DNA of 64,000 nucleotides from Flavobacteriaceae bacterium (GCA_014075215.1 CP046177.1:1798501-1862500), one strand, 5' to 3'; shown: positions 37,499-47,988, counted from the stretch's first letter. Numbers and translations are program-made. Notes: a model not told the origin generated them from the sequence alone.

Positions 37499-38098
37499 TC
37501 AACTATCTGATTCTAAATCTAATAACCTTTTATACGTTTCATCAGTATCAACATCAAAGAAAGGCACCTCAGAAGTTGACATTAAAATTTCATCTTGGTA
37601 TTTATTTACTATGGATTTGGCTCCTTTCTCACCTGTTAACAAAGACAGTTCATGGAATAACGATTTATCAAAAATAGCAGGAACGCCGGAAAGATTTTTA
37701 TAAGCTGTCAGGATGATTCTTTTTTTACTATTAGTGGCCAATGCTATGAGTTGTGTATACCGCTGTGTAGTTATTAAAGGCAAATCTCCCAATGTAACTA
37801 AAACCCTGTGAAAATCGTTTTTAGCAGCAATATATGCAACCCCTTTAGCCAGAGAATCTCCCATTCCTTTTTTCCAATCAGCATTTTTTATGACGGTAAC
37901 AGGTTGGTTTTTAATAGATTGAAAAACACTCTCAACATATGCACCAATCATCACAAAAATCCCGGCATTTTTGATAGGGATTAATTGCTCAATTATATAA
38001 TTTAAAAGTACTGTTTCTTTATAAGGCAGTAGTTGCTTGGGCTTTCCAAACCTTTCGGACGCACCTGCAGCAAGAATTAAAATAGCGGTTTTTGACAT
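37499..38098 (-). CDS. MocA/MobA-like nucleotidyltransferase
   Basis: The 199-residue protein begins with the signature LILAAGASERFGKPKQLLPY of the molybdenum cofactor cytidylyl-/guanylyltransferase group, and has a metal-binding LVTLGDLPLI motif. Such enzymes attach CMP or GMP to molybdopterin for xanthine-dehydrogenase-type enzymes. Its start overlaps the stop of the upstream xdhC-like gene (TAATG), so the two are translationally coupled. No Mo-hydroxylase structural gene is in the window. Confidence 0.87.
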   Translation of the reverse strand: MSKTAILILAAGASERFGKPKQLLPYKETVLLNYIIEQLIPIKNAGIFVMIGAYVESVFQSIKNQPVTVIKNADWKKGMGDSLAKGVAYIAAKNDFHRVLVTLGDLPLITTQRYTQLIALATNSKKRIILTAYKNLSGVPAIFDKSLFHELSLLTGEKGAKSIVNKYQDEILMSTSEVPFFDVDTDETYKRLLDLESDS

Positions 38099-39108
38099 TA
38101 CTGGTGGATTCCTACAGGTTTATCTTTTAAAAATAGCGGTTTTTGATTTCTCATAACCGCTAATATTTCGGCCATTATGGAAATGGCTATTTCCTGTGGT
38201 GTTTCCGCACCGATATTAATCCCGGCAGGGCCATGAATGTTTTCTATAAAGGGTTCATCCAAGTCAGGATAATATTCAAATAATTGGGTAATTAGCTTTT
38301 CTCTTCTACCGGCAGGACCTAATAAACCCAAATAAGGAATGTTTTTATCTCGTAAACTTCCCAGATACTTCAGGTCTTTGGCAAAACTATGTGTCATAAT
38401 TACCACCGCTGTTTGAGCATCTGTTTTTTCTTTGGAAAATAGCTCCTCATCAATGCCCAAATAAGCAGAGGCTCCCGGAAAGTTTTCAATGGACTTAGAC
38501 TCATCCGGCGGAGCCACAATAGTAACCTCCCAACCGGTATTGACCGCATATGTACACAAAGCCACTGCATCGTGCTCACAACCTACAATGAACAATTTAT
38601 ATCCGGGAGCTATTGTTTGATGAAACTCATCTAACAAAGGGTCGTCTGAAAAGTTATTAAAAACAGGATAAGCATCATCTGAAAATACAAAAGTAGAATA
38701 CCCTTTATCCCTGGGCACCTCTTGTTTGGAAAATTTGGTTTTTATATCAAATGGCTCTCTGGACTTCCATTGCTTTTCAAAAGCATCGTAAAAATTAACC
38801 GGAGGGTTAAAAGGTTCAATAAGAATATACAAAACTCCTTCACAACCTAACCGATATCTGCCATCATAGCATATTAACTTCGGAATAGCTGTTTTAAAAA
38901 CACTTTGTGCCTGTCGCAAAATTTCTTTTTCTATACAGCCACCACTCACCGCGCCGGTCATTTTTCCATTTTCCTGAATACTCATTCTCACTCCGGGCTT
39001 TCTATACGAAGAACCTTCTAAAGCCACTACGGAAACAAAAACGGTTTTCAGGTTGTTTTCTCCCGAAATTTGCGCAGTACGGATGATCTCTTTTAGTTCG
39101 TGCAACAT
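38098..39108 (-). CDS. XdhC/CoxI-family protein
   Basis: The 336-residue protein has the XdhC N-terminal domain with GSSYRKPGVRM and GGCIEKEILRQAQ, and a C-terminal Rossmann domain starting VGCEHDAVALCTYAV. XdhC proteins bind molybdenum cofactor and load sulphurated cofactor into xanthine dehydrogenase-like enzymes. It is coupled to the MocA-like gene downstream. The partner enzyme is probably encoded elsewhere. Confidence 0.9.
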   Translation of the reverse strand: MLHELKEIIRTAQISGENNLKTVFVSVVALEGSSYRKPGVRMSIQENGKMTGAVSGGCIEKEILRQAQSVFKTAIPKLICYDGRYRLGCEGVLYILIEPFNPPVNFYDAFEKQWKSREPFDIKTKFSKQEVPRDKGYSTFVFSDDAYPVFNNFSDDPLLDEFHQTIAPGYKLFIVGCEHDAVALCTYAVNTGWEVTIVAPPDESKSIENFPGASAYLGIDEELFSKEKTDAQTAVVIMTHSFAKDLKYLGSLRDKNIPYLGLLGPAGRREKLITQLFEYYPDLDEPFIENIHGPAGINIGAETPQEIAISIMAEILAVMRNQKPLFLKDKPVGIHQ

Positions 39109-39574
39109 AGTTCATCATTTTTATTTTTCTCAAAAAAATACAGTTGAAAAGTCAGAAAGTCAGAAAGTCAGAAAGTTGAAAAGTGTAAAGTAAAAATCTT
39201 ATATTTTTAACTTTGAGAACTTTAATACCAACTTTCCGATGTATCATAAATTTTATTTATAGTGCTATAAGAAAAATTGATGATACAACACTTATAATCA
39301 ATACTTTAACAAATCCCGAATCCGGAATTTAGAACTTGAAACTGTATAAAACACCAAAGTACAAATTTTAGAGAACTCATTTAATTTTTTTTGATGAGTA
39401 ATTTTATTTTCAAATTACCCTTTTTTATACCGTATAGCATTTCTTACCAAATTTCAGCAGATCACAACCACTTATAAAGTTTTAACTGCCGGTTTCTCAA
39501 TTCTACTTGCAGTACATGGTAATCCACAGTAATTTTTAGGCTGAATTTCAACTGTAAAAGATATTATTTTAACA
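39109..39574. repeat. Intergenic region with a short tandem repeat
   Basis: No gene is seen. GTCAGAAA is repeated in tandem at about 39151-39175 and runs into AGTTGAAAAGTGTAAAG. The same words, inverted, occur at 51456-51487. The rest is AT-rich without a recognisable signal. Confidence 0.5.
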
Positions 39575-39712
39575 ATGAATAAAATCAGCTTACCCATTTC
39601 CATTATTGCCGTATTGCTTTCTGTGGTTTCTTTTTTTTACAACAACTCAAGTTCGGGTCAGGTATACGTAGATGTCAATAAACTCATAGAAGGCTACAAC
39701 CGTCACTACTAA
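39575..39712 (+). pseudogene. OmpH/Skp-like protein, N-terminal fragment
   Basis: A 45-residue frame reads MNKISLPISIIAVLLSVVSF, then GQVYVDVNKLIEGYN, the start of flavobacterial OmpH-family periplasmic chaperone-like proteins (signal segment plus VYVDxNKLxxGY). It stops at TAA 39710-39712; the long helical tentacles that should follow are absent. The next 200 bp in the same orientation contain a short unidentified open frame (39721-39918) that does not resemble OmpH. The gene is probably truncated by a rearrangement. Confidence 0.55.
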
Positions 39713-39819
39713 CACCGTAAATGGTATCGGAGATTCAAGGGAAATCAAAAGACACCAGTCTGGACAACAATCCAAGCTTGGTAGATTATGATAATTATAA
39801 CGTACAAGGGCAGGGAATT

Positions 39820-40347
39820 TCAGGCAATATGTCTCCCGTCAATCTTAGAAATTATCCTTTGTTGAGCTACAACAATGACTTTCAGAAACAGGGCCTGAGC
39901 TATTTGGATATCAACTGACGAGTGGTTGTGGAGAATCAGAATTGCCACTGAATTACAAAGCAAAGCACCTTGTAATAAGATTCTAATGTCAACCATTGTA
40001 GCAGTGATTCCACCAACACTTATAAGGTGGTAGCCGATAACTTCATTTTTATTATTCAAGTAAAGAGCATAAAAATGTTCCCTGTAATTGATTTGTGATA
40101 TTGGCAAAATCTGACGAATGACTTTGGATGTGTCACTGGAAGATTTGATGCAGCGAAATTGAATTTGTAATTTCTTTTTATAGCTTAGTTGAACTTCGCC
40201 AAAAGTATTTGATATAGCATTTTGTTTTCCCATCGAACATGATTTTAAGATTATTTGGCTTTTTAAATCGAAAGGAAAAGTTTTGCTATGAGGAATTGGA
40301 ATAACATTTACAGAATAAATGTTTATGCCGAGAAATATCGTAGGCAA
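39820..40347 (-). pseudogene. RadC/JAB-domain protein, C-terminally truncated
   Basis: The frame has the RadC-type block EHFYALYLNNKNEVIGYHLI, SVGGITATMVDIRILLQGAL and the metal site HNHSS. The remaining family motif (the late Ser and Asp ligands) is missing; after HNHSS the sequence turns into unrelated residues, so a junction lies near 39920. RadC-like proteins of this short form are common on Bacteroidota mobile islands. The exact role of the family is unsettled, and this copy lacks part of its active site. Confidence 0.7.
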
Positions 40348-40835
40348 AGCTTTGATTAAAGGTTATTTTTGACAAATAAGCCTTAAAAAAAAGTATGAGA
40401 AAACAAAATGAAAGTCCTTACTAAAATCAAGATGAATTAAGTGTTGGAAATTTACTTTTGTTACATTCATTATAGGGATACAAATATTTTTAGGTATCTT
40501 AAAAACGATTTTTCAAGAGCCTCAATTTTTAACTATGGCATTTTATTCTGATAGCAATTGGTTAATTCTTTTTGACTAACATAAATTACTGGAAACCTGT
40601 GTTTGGTAAGCTAAAGGTTTTATCCCCAATAATCATAAATTTTTCATAAAAATTTTGTTTAACACATTTTTTTCTAGCTTTGCACTGAATAGAGATTGAA
40701 AAAAGTTCTATGAGTATTTCCATTTCATAATAAGCGACTAATAAATTAACCCCTTTTTTCAGGGCCTTTGGTTTTTATGTAAAAGAAACTCTGCTTTTTT
40801 CAAGATTACTAACATTAATTTTAAATTTTTATTCT
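40348..40835 (+). promoter_or_regulatory. Intergenic region with a possible promoter for the YD-like gene
   Basis: No gene is seen. TAGCTTTG at 40675-40682 fits the -7 consensus and is preceded by TTTG at 40654-40657, a 17-bp spacer, slightly short. It would leave a leader of about 150 nt before the ATG at 40836. The remainder is AT-rich. Confidence 0.4.
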
Positions 40836-43515
40836 ATGAAAAAAGTATTCTTATTGGTTGTGTTATTGTTTTTCACCCTTCTCTGTTTTAGTCAAAACCC
40901 TGATGAATTTGAATTACAGAGTTATGAAAATAATGTTAAAACCATTATTTCGCCTACTGTATCTTCTTTAGGAAGTTATTCATATGCACCAGTTAGTTTA
41001 GCCAGAGGAGAAACTAATATTTCTATCCCAATATGGAATATTACTGGGAATAGTATTTCATTGCCTATAAGTATGTCATACCGTCAAGGAGTAAAAATTG
41101 AAAACACATCTGAATATACAGGTCATAATTGGAGTTTAATGGCAGGAGGTGTTATAACAAGAAGAGTTCTTGGGGAAGTCGATCCATTTCCTAGGTTAGA
41201 TTTGGCAAATCCATTAACGTATCAAGAAACTATAAGTGTAGATTCTAGGCAGTATGATGTCGCTCCAGATGTTTTTAGCTATAATTTTAGCGGTTATACG
41301 GGGCAGTTGGCATTGAAAAATGATTTAGTTACTCCATATTTCATAAAGGAACAGCGTAATTGGAAATTTGTGCTTAATAATGATGTAATAGAAATAACAA
41401 CAGAAGATGGAACTAAATATATTTTTAGAGATACAGAGACATCTACTATTGAAAGAGAGGGTGGGCTTATATTACGAGGAGGACATAATCGTTGCCTGGT
41501 TTCTATCTGAAATAATTTCATCATCTACAAATGAAAAGATTACTTTTGAATACACTAGTCATACAATTAATTACCCGATTTTAGGTAATAATTCTTTAGA
41601 GATTGATCCAGCTAGTAATTCTGCTGTTAAGGTTCAAGAATATATTATTTATCCAGATATTTCTACAAAAAGAGTTCGCCGTATAAACCTAATATCAAAT
41701 GATGTTAAAATTAGTGAAGTTGTTTTTGATTCAAATAAATCCCGAAATGATATATCAGGAAATGCCTTAAGTAAGATTTCTGTTTTTCAAGGAAATACAC
41801 TTCTTAAATATTTTAATGTCAACATAGAAAATGTAAATAATGAGAGAATTTTCTTAGAATCAATTCAGGAGTTTTCAGGGGATGGACTTTCTTCAAAACC
41901 ACCTTATGAATTTGAATATATCAATGAAAACTTATTGCCCGGTCGGATGGAATATCTAGCAGACCATTGGGGATATTATAGTGCAAATGGAACAGAATTT
42001 CCATACTTAGCTCAATTTCCATGGAGAAGCGCAAAATCCAAAGAACCTAGTGATTATGCAATGTACGGGTCACTTAAAAAAATAGTATTTCCTACGGGGG
42101 GTCTAATACGTTTGAATATGAATTAAATGAGTATTACGATGATAATTTACAGGTGTCCGTTAAAGGAGGTGGAATAAGAGTGAAGTCACAGCAAATATCA
42201 AGCGAGAATAATACACATACTATTTATTATAACTATGATGCGCATGATCAACTTGGTAATTCATTAAATAGGAGTAATGGGCAAATCAGCGAAAAGCCTA
42301 TAACCCATTTATTTACACCAAGAGGTCAGTATAAAGATTTTCAACCCTACTCTTTTGGGTTAGTAGTGTCATGTGAGCAAGATGATAGCTGGGGATTAGG
42401 AACAAATAATTTGTTTGCTAAAACTGGAGCTATTCAATATACAGCTGGTCCAGTGTTTAATTGTACTGATAAGATTGATATATACAGTAGATATACCGTA
42501 AAATCAAAGCCTTATCAAATTGGAAACTCTACAATTGTATATAAACAAGTAAGGCAAGAAGAGGTTGGCAGAGGATTTAAAGTTCATAGCTTTCATGGGT
42601 ACACTCAAAGTGAGATAAAAATGAATATTGATGTTACATATCAAAGTGGTTCGCACGTTAACATGGCTTATGGGCCCGATGATATGAATGCAAGCTACGG
42701 ATGGCCATATACGGGTGTTTTTCTTACTAATTCTACGGTGGGTAAGCCTGAATCTGTCTCTACATATAGAATTAACGAATCTGATGTTCCTGTTTTGCTG
42801 AAAAAAGAAATGTTTGAATACATGATTGATTCCAAAGAAATTTTAAGAACGGGTATTGTAGAAAACCTGTTTGGCATTGTATTCACTGGAGTTAGCCATC
42901 TAAATAAAGAATTTTGTTTAATGGAGAGTAAAACTTCTATTACATATGACAATGATGGAAATAATCCTGTTACCAATAAAATTGAATATGAATATAATCC
43001 ATATAAAACTCATTTTTTACCTGTTAAAATAACAACTACTAATAGTTTAGGAGGTCAAATTACCAAAAAATTCAAATATTCTATAGATTATTCTAATGAT
43101 GATTTTGGTTATTCATCTTCAATTAATATTTCGGATTTAAAAGCTAAAAATATTTTTGGCCCTATTGAAGAACAAAAATGGGAAGCACAATCAGGTAATT
43201 TAGCACGAGAATTAATTCAAGCAAACCTCTATATTTATGATAAGGTCTCTAATGAAGATTTATACCAACCCATAAAAATATTAAATTTTGAAAACATTAA
43301 CTTATATTCAGGTTCATATTTCAGTGCAGAATTGAATAGAAATGGATACCCTAAAATTGATTGGTTTAACGATTATACCAATGCCTCATACGATCTCAAA
43401 CAGGAAATAGGTTATTATGATTCTGGAAACATCAAACATATAAGTAAGAAAGACGGTTCTAAAACATACTATATATGGGGATATAATAATTCACAACTTT
43501 TTGGCTATTTCGGAG
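40836..43515 (+). pseudogene. Large secreted YD/Rhs-like protein, two frameshifts and a truncated 3' end
   Basis: A signal peptide (MKKVFLLVVLLFFTLLCFSQ) is followed by SYAPVSLARGETNISIPIW and the N-terminal beta-rich module seen in flavobacterial RHS/YD-repeat proteins. The first frame ends at 41510; one extra T near 41498 moves coding to a second frame (WFLSEIISSSTNEKITFEY). A run of six G at 42096-42101 then needs a seventh to read PTGGSNTFEYELNEYY into the third frame. The last part reaches YYIWGYNNSQLFGYF, where YD repeats normally begin, and is cut by an IS21-type end near 43515. The repeats and the variable tip are lost. Intact relatives are huge surface or secreted proteins, some of them toxins. 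Confidence 0.75.
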
Positions 43516-44078
43516 TGACCATGCCACTGATTTCGGTCAAACAGTGCCACTCATAGAAGTATTGCAATAATAGTTAAAATTTAGTTTTTATCATTTTGTA
43601 AAATGGTTTTTCTCATTGATTCACCTTCGAGCATTATTCTATGTGATGAGTTGACGATACGGTCTAAAATGGCATCAGCAATAGTACCTTCTCCTATAGT
43701 TTCATACCAAGCTGACACAGGTATTTGTGATGCTATTATAGTTGATGATTTTCCATGTCTGTCATCTATAATATCCATTAACGCCTCACGAGCATGATTA
43801 TCAAAACTCTGAATCCCAAAATCATCAAGTATTAAAAGTTCAACTTTTAAGATTCTATTAAGTTCTCTGAGGTAGGTTCCATCAATTTTACAAAGTTTTA
43901 GTCTTTTAAACATTCTGGCAGTATTTTGATACAGTGTTTTTATGTTGTAACATACAGCTTTGGTGTCCCAAAGCTTGTGCGATATAGCTTTTACCTACGC
44001 CAGATGCACCTGTTATAATAATATTTTCCTGTCGTTTAAGGAAGTCTAATGTGACTAAGTGGACTTGCTACATTTAGA
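43516..44078 (-). mobile_element. IS21-family remnant with a broken istB
   Basis: The left end at 43516-43556 has repeated TGCCAC words typical of IS21 termini. The minus strand holds an IstB-like AAA+ helper: Walker A ITGASGVGKS near 44025-44000, Walker B LLILDDFG near 43830, then the C-terminal VNSSHRIMLEGESMRK. One extra A in the run at about 43947 shifts the frame between the two halves (open parts about 44060-43920 and 43913-43581). The IstB N-terminus and all of IstA are missing, removed at the junction with the IS3 element to the right. It cannot move by itself. Confidence 0.8.
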
Positions 44079-44122
44079 GTGACAAAGAGTTAAGCTAATT
44101 TTATCTAAAATAACTTAACCAT

Positions 44123-44437
44123 ATGAAACGAAGAAAATACAGTAAAGAGTTTAAAATTAAAGCAGTAGAATTAAGCAATGTACGAGGTAACACAAAGCAG
44201 ATTGCCATGGAATTGGGAATCAGTGCAGATCTTATTTACAGATGGCGTAGAGAATTAGAACAGCGTCCTGATTTAGCTTTTAGCGGTAATGGCGTCAACA
44301 ACTCACAGAAGATCAGAAAGAGTTAGAGCGATTACGTAAACAGCTCAAGGATGTTACCATGGAGCGGGATATCTTAAAAAAGGCCGTGAGCATCTTCTCC
44401 AAGAGCGATCGGAAGTATTGAAATTTATCAAAGATTA
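44123..44437 (+). pseudogene. IS3-family OrfA (HTH protein), frameshifted
   Basis: From ATG 44123 the protein begins MKRRKYSKEFKIKAVELS with a helix-turn-helix (KQIAMELGISADLIYRWRRE). It ends prematurely at 44326 after a base loss near 44300. The neighbouring frame continues with QLTEDQKELERLRKQLKDV and the leucine-zipper-like region, reaching KKAVSIFSK and a stop. A6G near 44375 (TTAAAAAAGG) is the usual slippery site that lets IS3 elements make OrfAB. With OrfA broken upstream, the fusion cannot be made normally. Confidence 0.8.
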
Positions 44438-45287
44438 CAGTAGAGAATATCCGGTTGGGAAGATGTGTAAAATTTTTAAAATTAGTAGAAACAGTTATTA
44501 CAGGAGTAAGAATTATGTTCCATCAGATAGAGATGGAAAAAATCGTATGCTACTCTCTGAGATTCACCGTATCTGTGAGCGAAGTAAATCTACTTATGGA
44601 AGTCCTAGAATTACAGAGGAACTCAAAGCTAAAGGGTTTAAAGTATCTAGGTCTAGGGTAGCACGATTGATGAAAAAACACGGGATTAAAGCAGTTCGTA
44701 AAAAGAAATTTGTTGTCACGACAGATTCTAAGCATCAATATCCGGTAGCTGATAATGTATTGGATAGAGATTTTAAAGCTACCGCTGCTGCACAGAAATG
44801 GGTTTCTGATATTACCTATTTAAAGCCTGCACAAGGATGGCTGTACTTAACGGTAATTATTGACCTGTTTGATCGTAAAGTCATTGGTTGGTCTTTGAGC
44901 AATGGACTCAAAGCAAGACAAACTATCATTGCTGCATGGAGAATGGCTGTAAACAACAGAATGCCTTGTGAAGGTATGATTTTTCATTCTGATCGAGGTG
45001 TACAATACGCATCTCATGCGTTTGTTAATATCCTTAAAAGTTATCATGTAACACCCAGTATGAGTAGAAAAGGAAACTGTTGGGATAATGCAGTAGCTGA
45101 ATCTTTTTTTAAAACAATCAAAACAGAACTAATGATAGACAATAAGTTTATATCCAACAAAAGTCTTCAAATTAAAGTCTTTGAATACATAGAAACTTGG
45201 TACAACAGATACAGAAGACATTCTGCTCTTGGTTACAAAAATATCATCGAATTTGAAAAATTATATCAAATCAAAAATGTAGCTTAA
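44418..45287 (+). CDS. IS3-family transposase OrfB
   Basis: The 289-residue protein has an HTH_21-like N-terminal region (YGSPRITEELKAKGFKVSR) and the integrase-type DDE core: Asp in WVSDITYL, Asp in FHSDRGVQY and Glu in NCWDNAVAESFFKTIK. The layout fits the IS3 family. The frame is intact, but expression normally needs slippage from OrfA, which is broken here. Confidence 0.92.
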   Translation: MKFIKDYSREYPVGKMCKIFKISRNSYYRSKNYVPSDRDGKNRMLLSEIHRICERSKSTYGSPRITEELKAKGFKVSRSRVARLMKKHGIKAVRKKKFVVTTDSKHQYPVADNVLDRDFKATAAAQKWVSDITYLKPAQGWLYLTVIIDLFDRKVIGWSLSNGLKARQTIIAAWRMAVNNRMPCEGMIFHSDRGVQYASHAFVNILKSYHVTPSMSRKGNCWDNAVAESFFKTIKTELMIDNKFISNKSLQIKVFEYIETWYNRYRRHSALGYKNIIEFEKLYQIKNVA

Positions 45288-45298
45288 CTTTTTGTACC

Positions 45299-45641
45299 AT
45301 TTTTTGTTGCATATCCAGTTCCTAAACTTATAATTAACTGGAATTTTTAAATTTTCTCCTTCATATAGAAAAGTTCTGCCAGAAGAACAAAAGAAGCTCG
45401 CAAAACTACATTCGATAGCTTCTTTATTATAATCTATTCCTGTTTTAAAATATTTTAGTCGAAGTGTTAAACTACTTTTCTTAGATAAGAGATATTCTAC
45501 TCCCCCGCCAAAATGGATTTTGAAATCAGAGTTCACTTTATTCAAACCGGATTCAAATAAAACGAACATCTTATTTTCATCCTGAGAACTGGCTGCTACA
45601 GTAAAAAATATAAGCATCACATAAAAAAGTAATTTTTTCAT
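45299..45641 (-). pseudogene. Putative outer-membrane beta-barrel protein, cut by the IS3 element
   Basis: The minus-strand frame starts at 45641 with a signal peptide (MKKLLFYVMLIFFTVAASSQ), followed by alternating amphipathic strands such as FKIHFGGGVEYLLSKKSSL. It runs into the IS3 right end at 45298; the open frame continues to 45261, but those residues come from the IS. The real 3' part is not found beyond the IS. About 115 native residues remain. No specific family can be named. Confidence 0.6.
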
Positions 45642-45738
45642 AATTTCGGATGGTTGATATTAATAATTTGCATTTTTAGTATTAGAACATTGGAAGTAAT
45701 AGGTATTTTGTCCGGATTTTTAATTATTGTTAACTTTG

Positions 45739-46255
45739 TTATATATTGTTTAAAATTTGTATTGGAAGATTATATTGCTGTAATATGCATTCACTAAAGA
45801 GTTTAGATTCATATTGGGGGTTTAGTCCAATTCCAAAATGCTTTCCGGTATAAAAAATCAGTTTCACTCTGAACGGAAAACCAATAGTTGATTTTTTGCT
45901 CCCAGAACGCTCATACCCTAAATATCCTAACCCCAAAATGCCCCTCCAGTTTTAGCCAATTATTTATATCTATTTGTCTTCCATAGGTTAAATTCATTTC
46001 ACAATAAGTTTTTCTAATCCCAAAGAAAAAACCCCTATGACCAAAGCTTGAATAGAAAGAGAAAAGGTTTTTATTTAGCTCAGTCGCTAAATCGAGATTT
46101 AGATTATTTCTGATTTCAGTACCGGGTAATGAACTGATTAAACCAATACCAGCACTTGTAGATTTTAGCTTGAATTTGCGTTCTTGTGCAAAAATAAAAG
46201 TAGTGTTCAGGTAAATTAAAACGATTGTCAGAATATTTAAAAATAGTTTGTTCAT
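45739..46255 (-). pseudogene. Putative outer-membrane beta-barrel protein, frameshifted
   Basis: The minus-strand frame from 46255 has a signal peptide ending FIFAQ and beta strands such as GIGLISSLPGTEIRNNLNLD. It drifts out of frame at a run of four G near 45938. Taking one G away restores GHFGLGYLGYERSGSKKS and an open frame to 45739, about 171 residues in all. The family is unknown; it may be related to the cut barrel protein next to it. Confidence 0.65.
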
Positions 46256-46723
46256 TTTTTTGGTTATAATTGTTACTGATAATTTGCGTTAGTATTTCGT
46301 ATTTACAGGTGGTTGTGGGTAACAACCGTTTTTTTAATGTCAAATCTTAACTTCGGTTATTGCTATCATATCACTCTCTTTTTGTTTTTACGTGATTTCT
46401 TTAAATTAATCACTACCGCTGTATTACGAATCGCAATTCTTCGAAGGCTATAACATCGGAAAGGCAACATACACAACCTAAGTAACCCGCTATTCATAAA
46501 TAACAGGCGTTTATTTATGAATAACAGGTATAAAATTAGTAACAGAAAATCGAGTGTCGGAAACTTCTGTAAAATAGAGCTAGCTACTGTGTTTATTGAT
46601 TTGACTTCAAATTTCTTATATTGAACTCGTTTCAACTAAACTCATTCCATTTTCAAAAAAAAGCAAAGACACTAAATAACATCTTGTAATAGTGGTAAAA
46701 AAAATATCTTTGTATAATGAGAT
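46256..46723. other. Intergenic region with a short-loop hairpin
   Basis: No gene is supported; an open frame on the minus strand at 46635-46366 has no recognisable features. ATTCATAAATAAC (46492-46504) and GTTTATTTATGAAT (46509-46522) form a near-perfect hairpin with a 4-nt loop, and AATAACAGG recurs on each side. The sequence is otherwise featureless up to the promoter at 46705. Confidence 0.45.
46705..46712 (+). promoter_or_regulatory. Likely -7 element for the AraC-family gene
   Basis: TATCTTTG fits the Bacteroidota -7 consensus and lies 12 bp before the first ATG (46724), or 27 bp before the second at 46739. A CTTG at 46683-46686 may serve as the -33 element. The short gap to 46724 favours the start at 46739. 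Confidence 0.5.
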
Positions 46724-47920
46724 ATGATTCTTAATATGATTAAAGATTTCTTTAATTTCTTTTTGTTGTTGAGTGCATTACATGGTTTTTTGTTCTGTAC
46801 TGTTCTTTTTTTCTCAAAGAATGGTAAAAAAAGAAGTATTGTTTTCATTAATTTTTTAGTACTTGCCATATCCTTAAATAATTTTCAGTCATGGGTTTTA
46901 GCAAAAAGTTTTTTTCAGGAGCATCTTTTTTTAAGATATTTTGAAATACCATGGCATTTTTTGGCAGCTTCTTTTTTTTATATGTTTTTGATATATTATT
47001 TGGAAATTGAAAAAAAATATTTTAACGTATTAAAAGTTGTCCTATTCATTTTTAGTTTTCTGTTACTGGTTAGATTTGGCTTTTATTATGCTGACTATGG
47101 AGTTCAGGAAATTGCCCCTTATTTTAAAAAGTATACGGTAATTGAAGAAGTTTTAAGTATTATTTTGTCTTTAGCTGTTTTTGGTTATTCTTACTATTTG
47201 TACAGACTTGTAAAAAATGACAAAACAGCATCTAATATAATAAGCTTTGATAATTTAAAATGGATCAATACATTTTTTAGACTGGGGTTGTTAGGCTATC
47301 TGTTTTGGATACTTCCTTTAATAATTACTATTTATTTGAATTTTAACATATTTTTGCCATCCTATTACCCTTTACGAGTTTTCACCACAATTCTAATTTA
47401 TTGGTTAGGATACCAATCGGTCATGCAGATAAGAGTATTAAATGAAAGAAAATATCTGCGCAAACATTTAAATTCGTCCTCTGCAAAAAAAATAATACGG
47501 AAACCCATTATTGATAGCTCATTACAAAAAGAATTTAATGATAAATTAAATATACCGGACGAAATTACAGACAGTGTTTTAAGAGCTTTGGATGTATTTG
47601 AAAAACATCAAGAGTATACTTCACCGCAAATAACATTAAATTTTTTGGCAAAGAAATTTAATACCAATACCAATTATTTATCGAAAATCATCAATCACTA
47701 TAAAAAAACATCTTTTACCAACTATTTAAATACGCTAAGAATTGATAATATTATTAAGGAACTCAAAGAAAACCCTATCATCCGAAAATTTACAATAAAA
47801 GCCATCGCTCAGGAAGCAGGCTATAATAATGCTGATTCTTTTTCTAAAACTTTTTTTAAATTAAAAGGCATTAAACCTTCGGATTATATCAAGAATATGG
47901 AAAAGAATACTGGAAATTAG
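46724..47920 (+). CDS. AraC-family regulator with membrane-embedded N-terminal half
   Basis: The 398-residue protein has about seven hydrophobic helices in the first 230 residues, then a C-terminal AraC domain with two helix-turn-helix units (LNFLAKKFNTNTNYLSKIIN and IKAIAQEAGYNNADSFSKTF). Many Bacteroidota have such membrane AraC proteins, thought to sense envelope or small-molecule signals and act on nearby genes. The target is unknown. The ATG at 46739 (MIKDFF) is the more likely start, given the promoter box. Confidence 0.85.
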   Translation: MILNMIKDFFNFFLLLSALHGFLFCTVLFFSKNGKKRSIVFINFLVLAISLNNFQSWVLAKSFFQEHLFLRYFEIPWHFLAASFFYMFLIYYLEIEKKYFNVLKVVLFIFSFLLLVRFGFYYADYGVQEIAPYFKKYTVIEEVLSIILSLAVFGYSYYLYRLVKNDKTASNIISFDNLKWINTFFRLGLLGYLFWILPLIITIYLNFNIFLPSYYPLRVFTTILIYWLGYQSVMQIRVLNERKYLRKHLNSSSAKKIIRKPIIDSSLQKEFNDKLNIPDEITDSVLRALDVFEKHQEYTSPQITLNFLAKKFNTNTNYLSKIINHYKKTSFTNYLNTLRIDNIIKELKENPIIRKFTIKAIAQEAGYNNADSFSKTFFKLKGIKPSDYIKNMEKNTGN

Positions 47921-47988
47921 CTACCTATACCATTAGTACTCTTTATATTTTTAACCCGGTTTAAGCAAAAAACGAACAGGTAATACTT

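Larger units (their letters stand above)
44079..45298 (+). mobile_element. IS3-family insertion sequence
   Basis: Imperfect 19-bp inverted repeats lie at 44079-44097 (GTGACAAAGAGTTAAGCTA) and 45280-45298 (inward GGTACAAAAAGTTAAGCTA). The element holds orfA and orfB in the IS3 arrangement. On the left it abuts the IS21 remnant and on the right it cuts an outer-membrane-protein gene. No short target duplication was convincing. Confidence 0.85.

Noticed and set aside
39143..39185. CRISPR-like array
   Set aside because: The repeats are 8 bp in tandem, without spacers or cas genes.
39721..39918. 65-residue open frame downstream of the OmpH-like fragment
   Set aside because: No signal peptide, motif or family was recognised and the region is disrupted; it is mentioned only as surrounding debris.
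46492..46529. Integron attC site
   Set aside because: The hairpin lacks the paired core boxes of attC, and no integron integrase or cassette array is nearby.
46366..46635. 89-residue minus-strand open frame
   Set aside because: It has no family match or signal, a biased composition, and lies in a spacer with hairpins; not supported as a gene.
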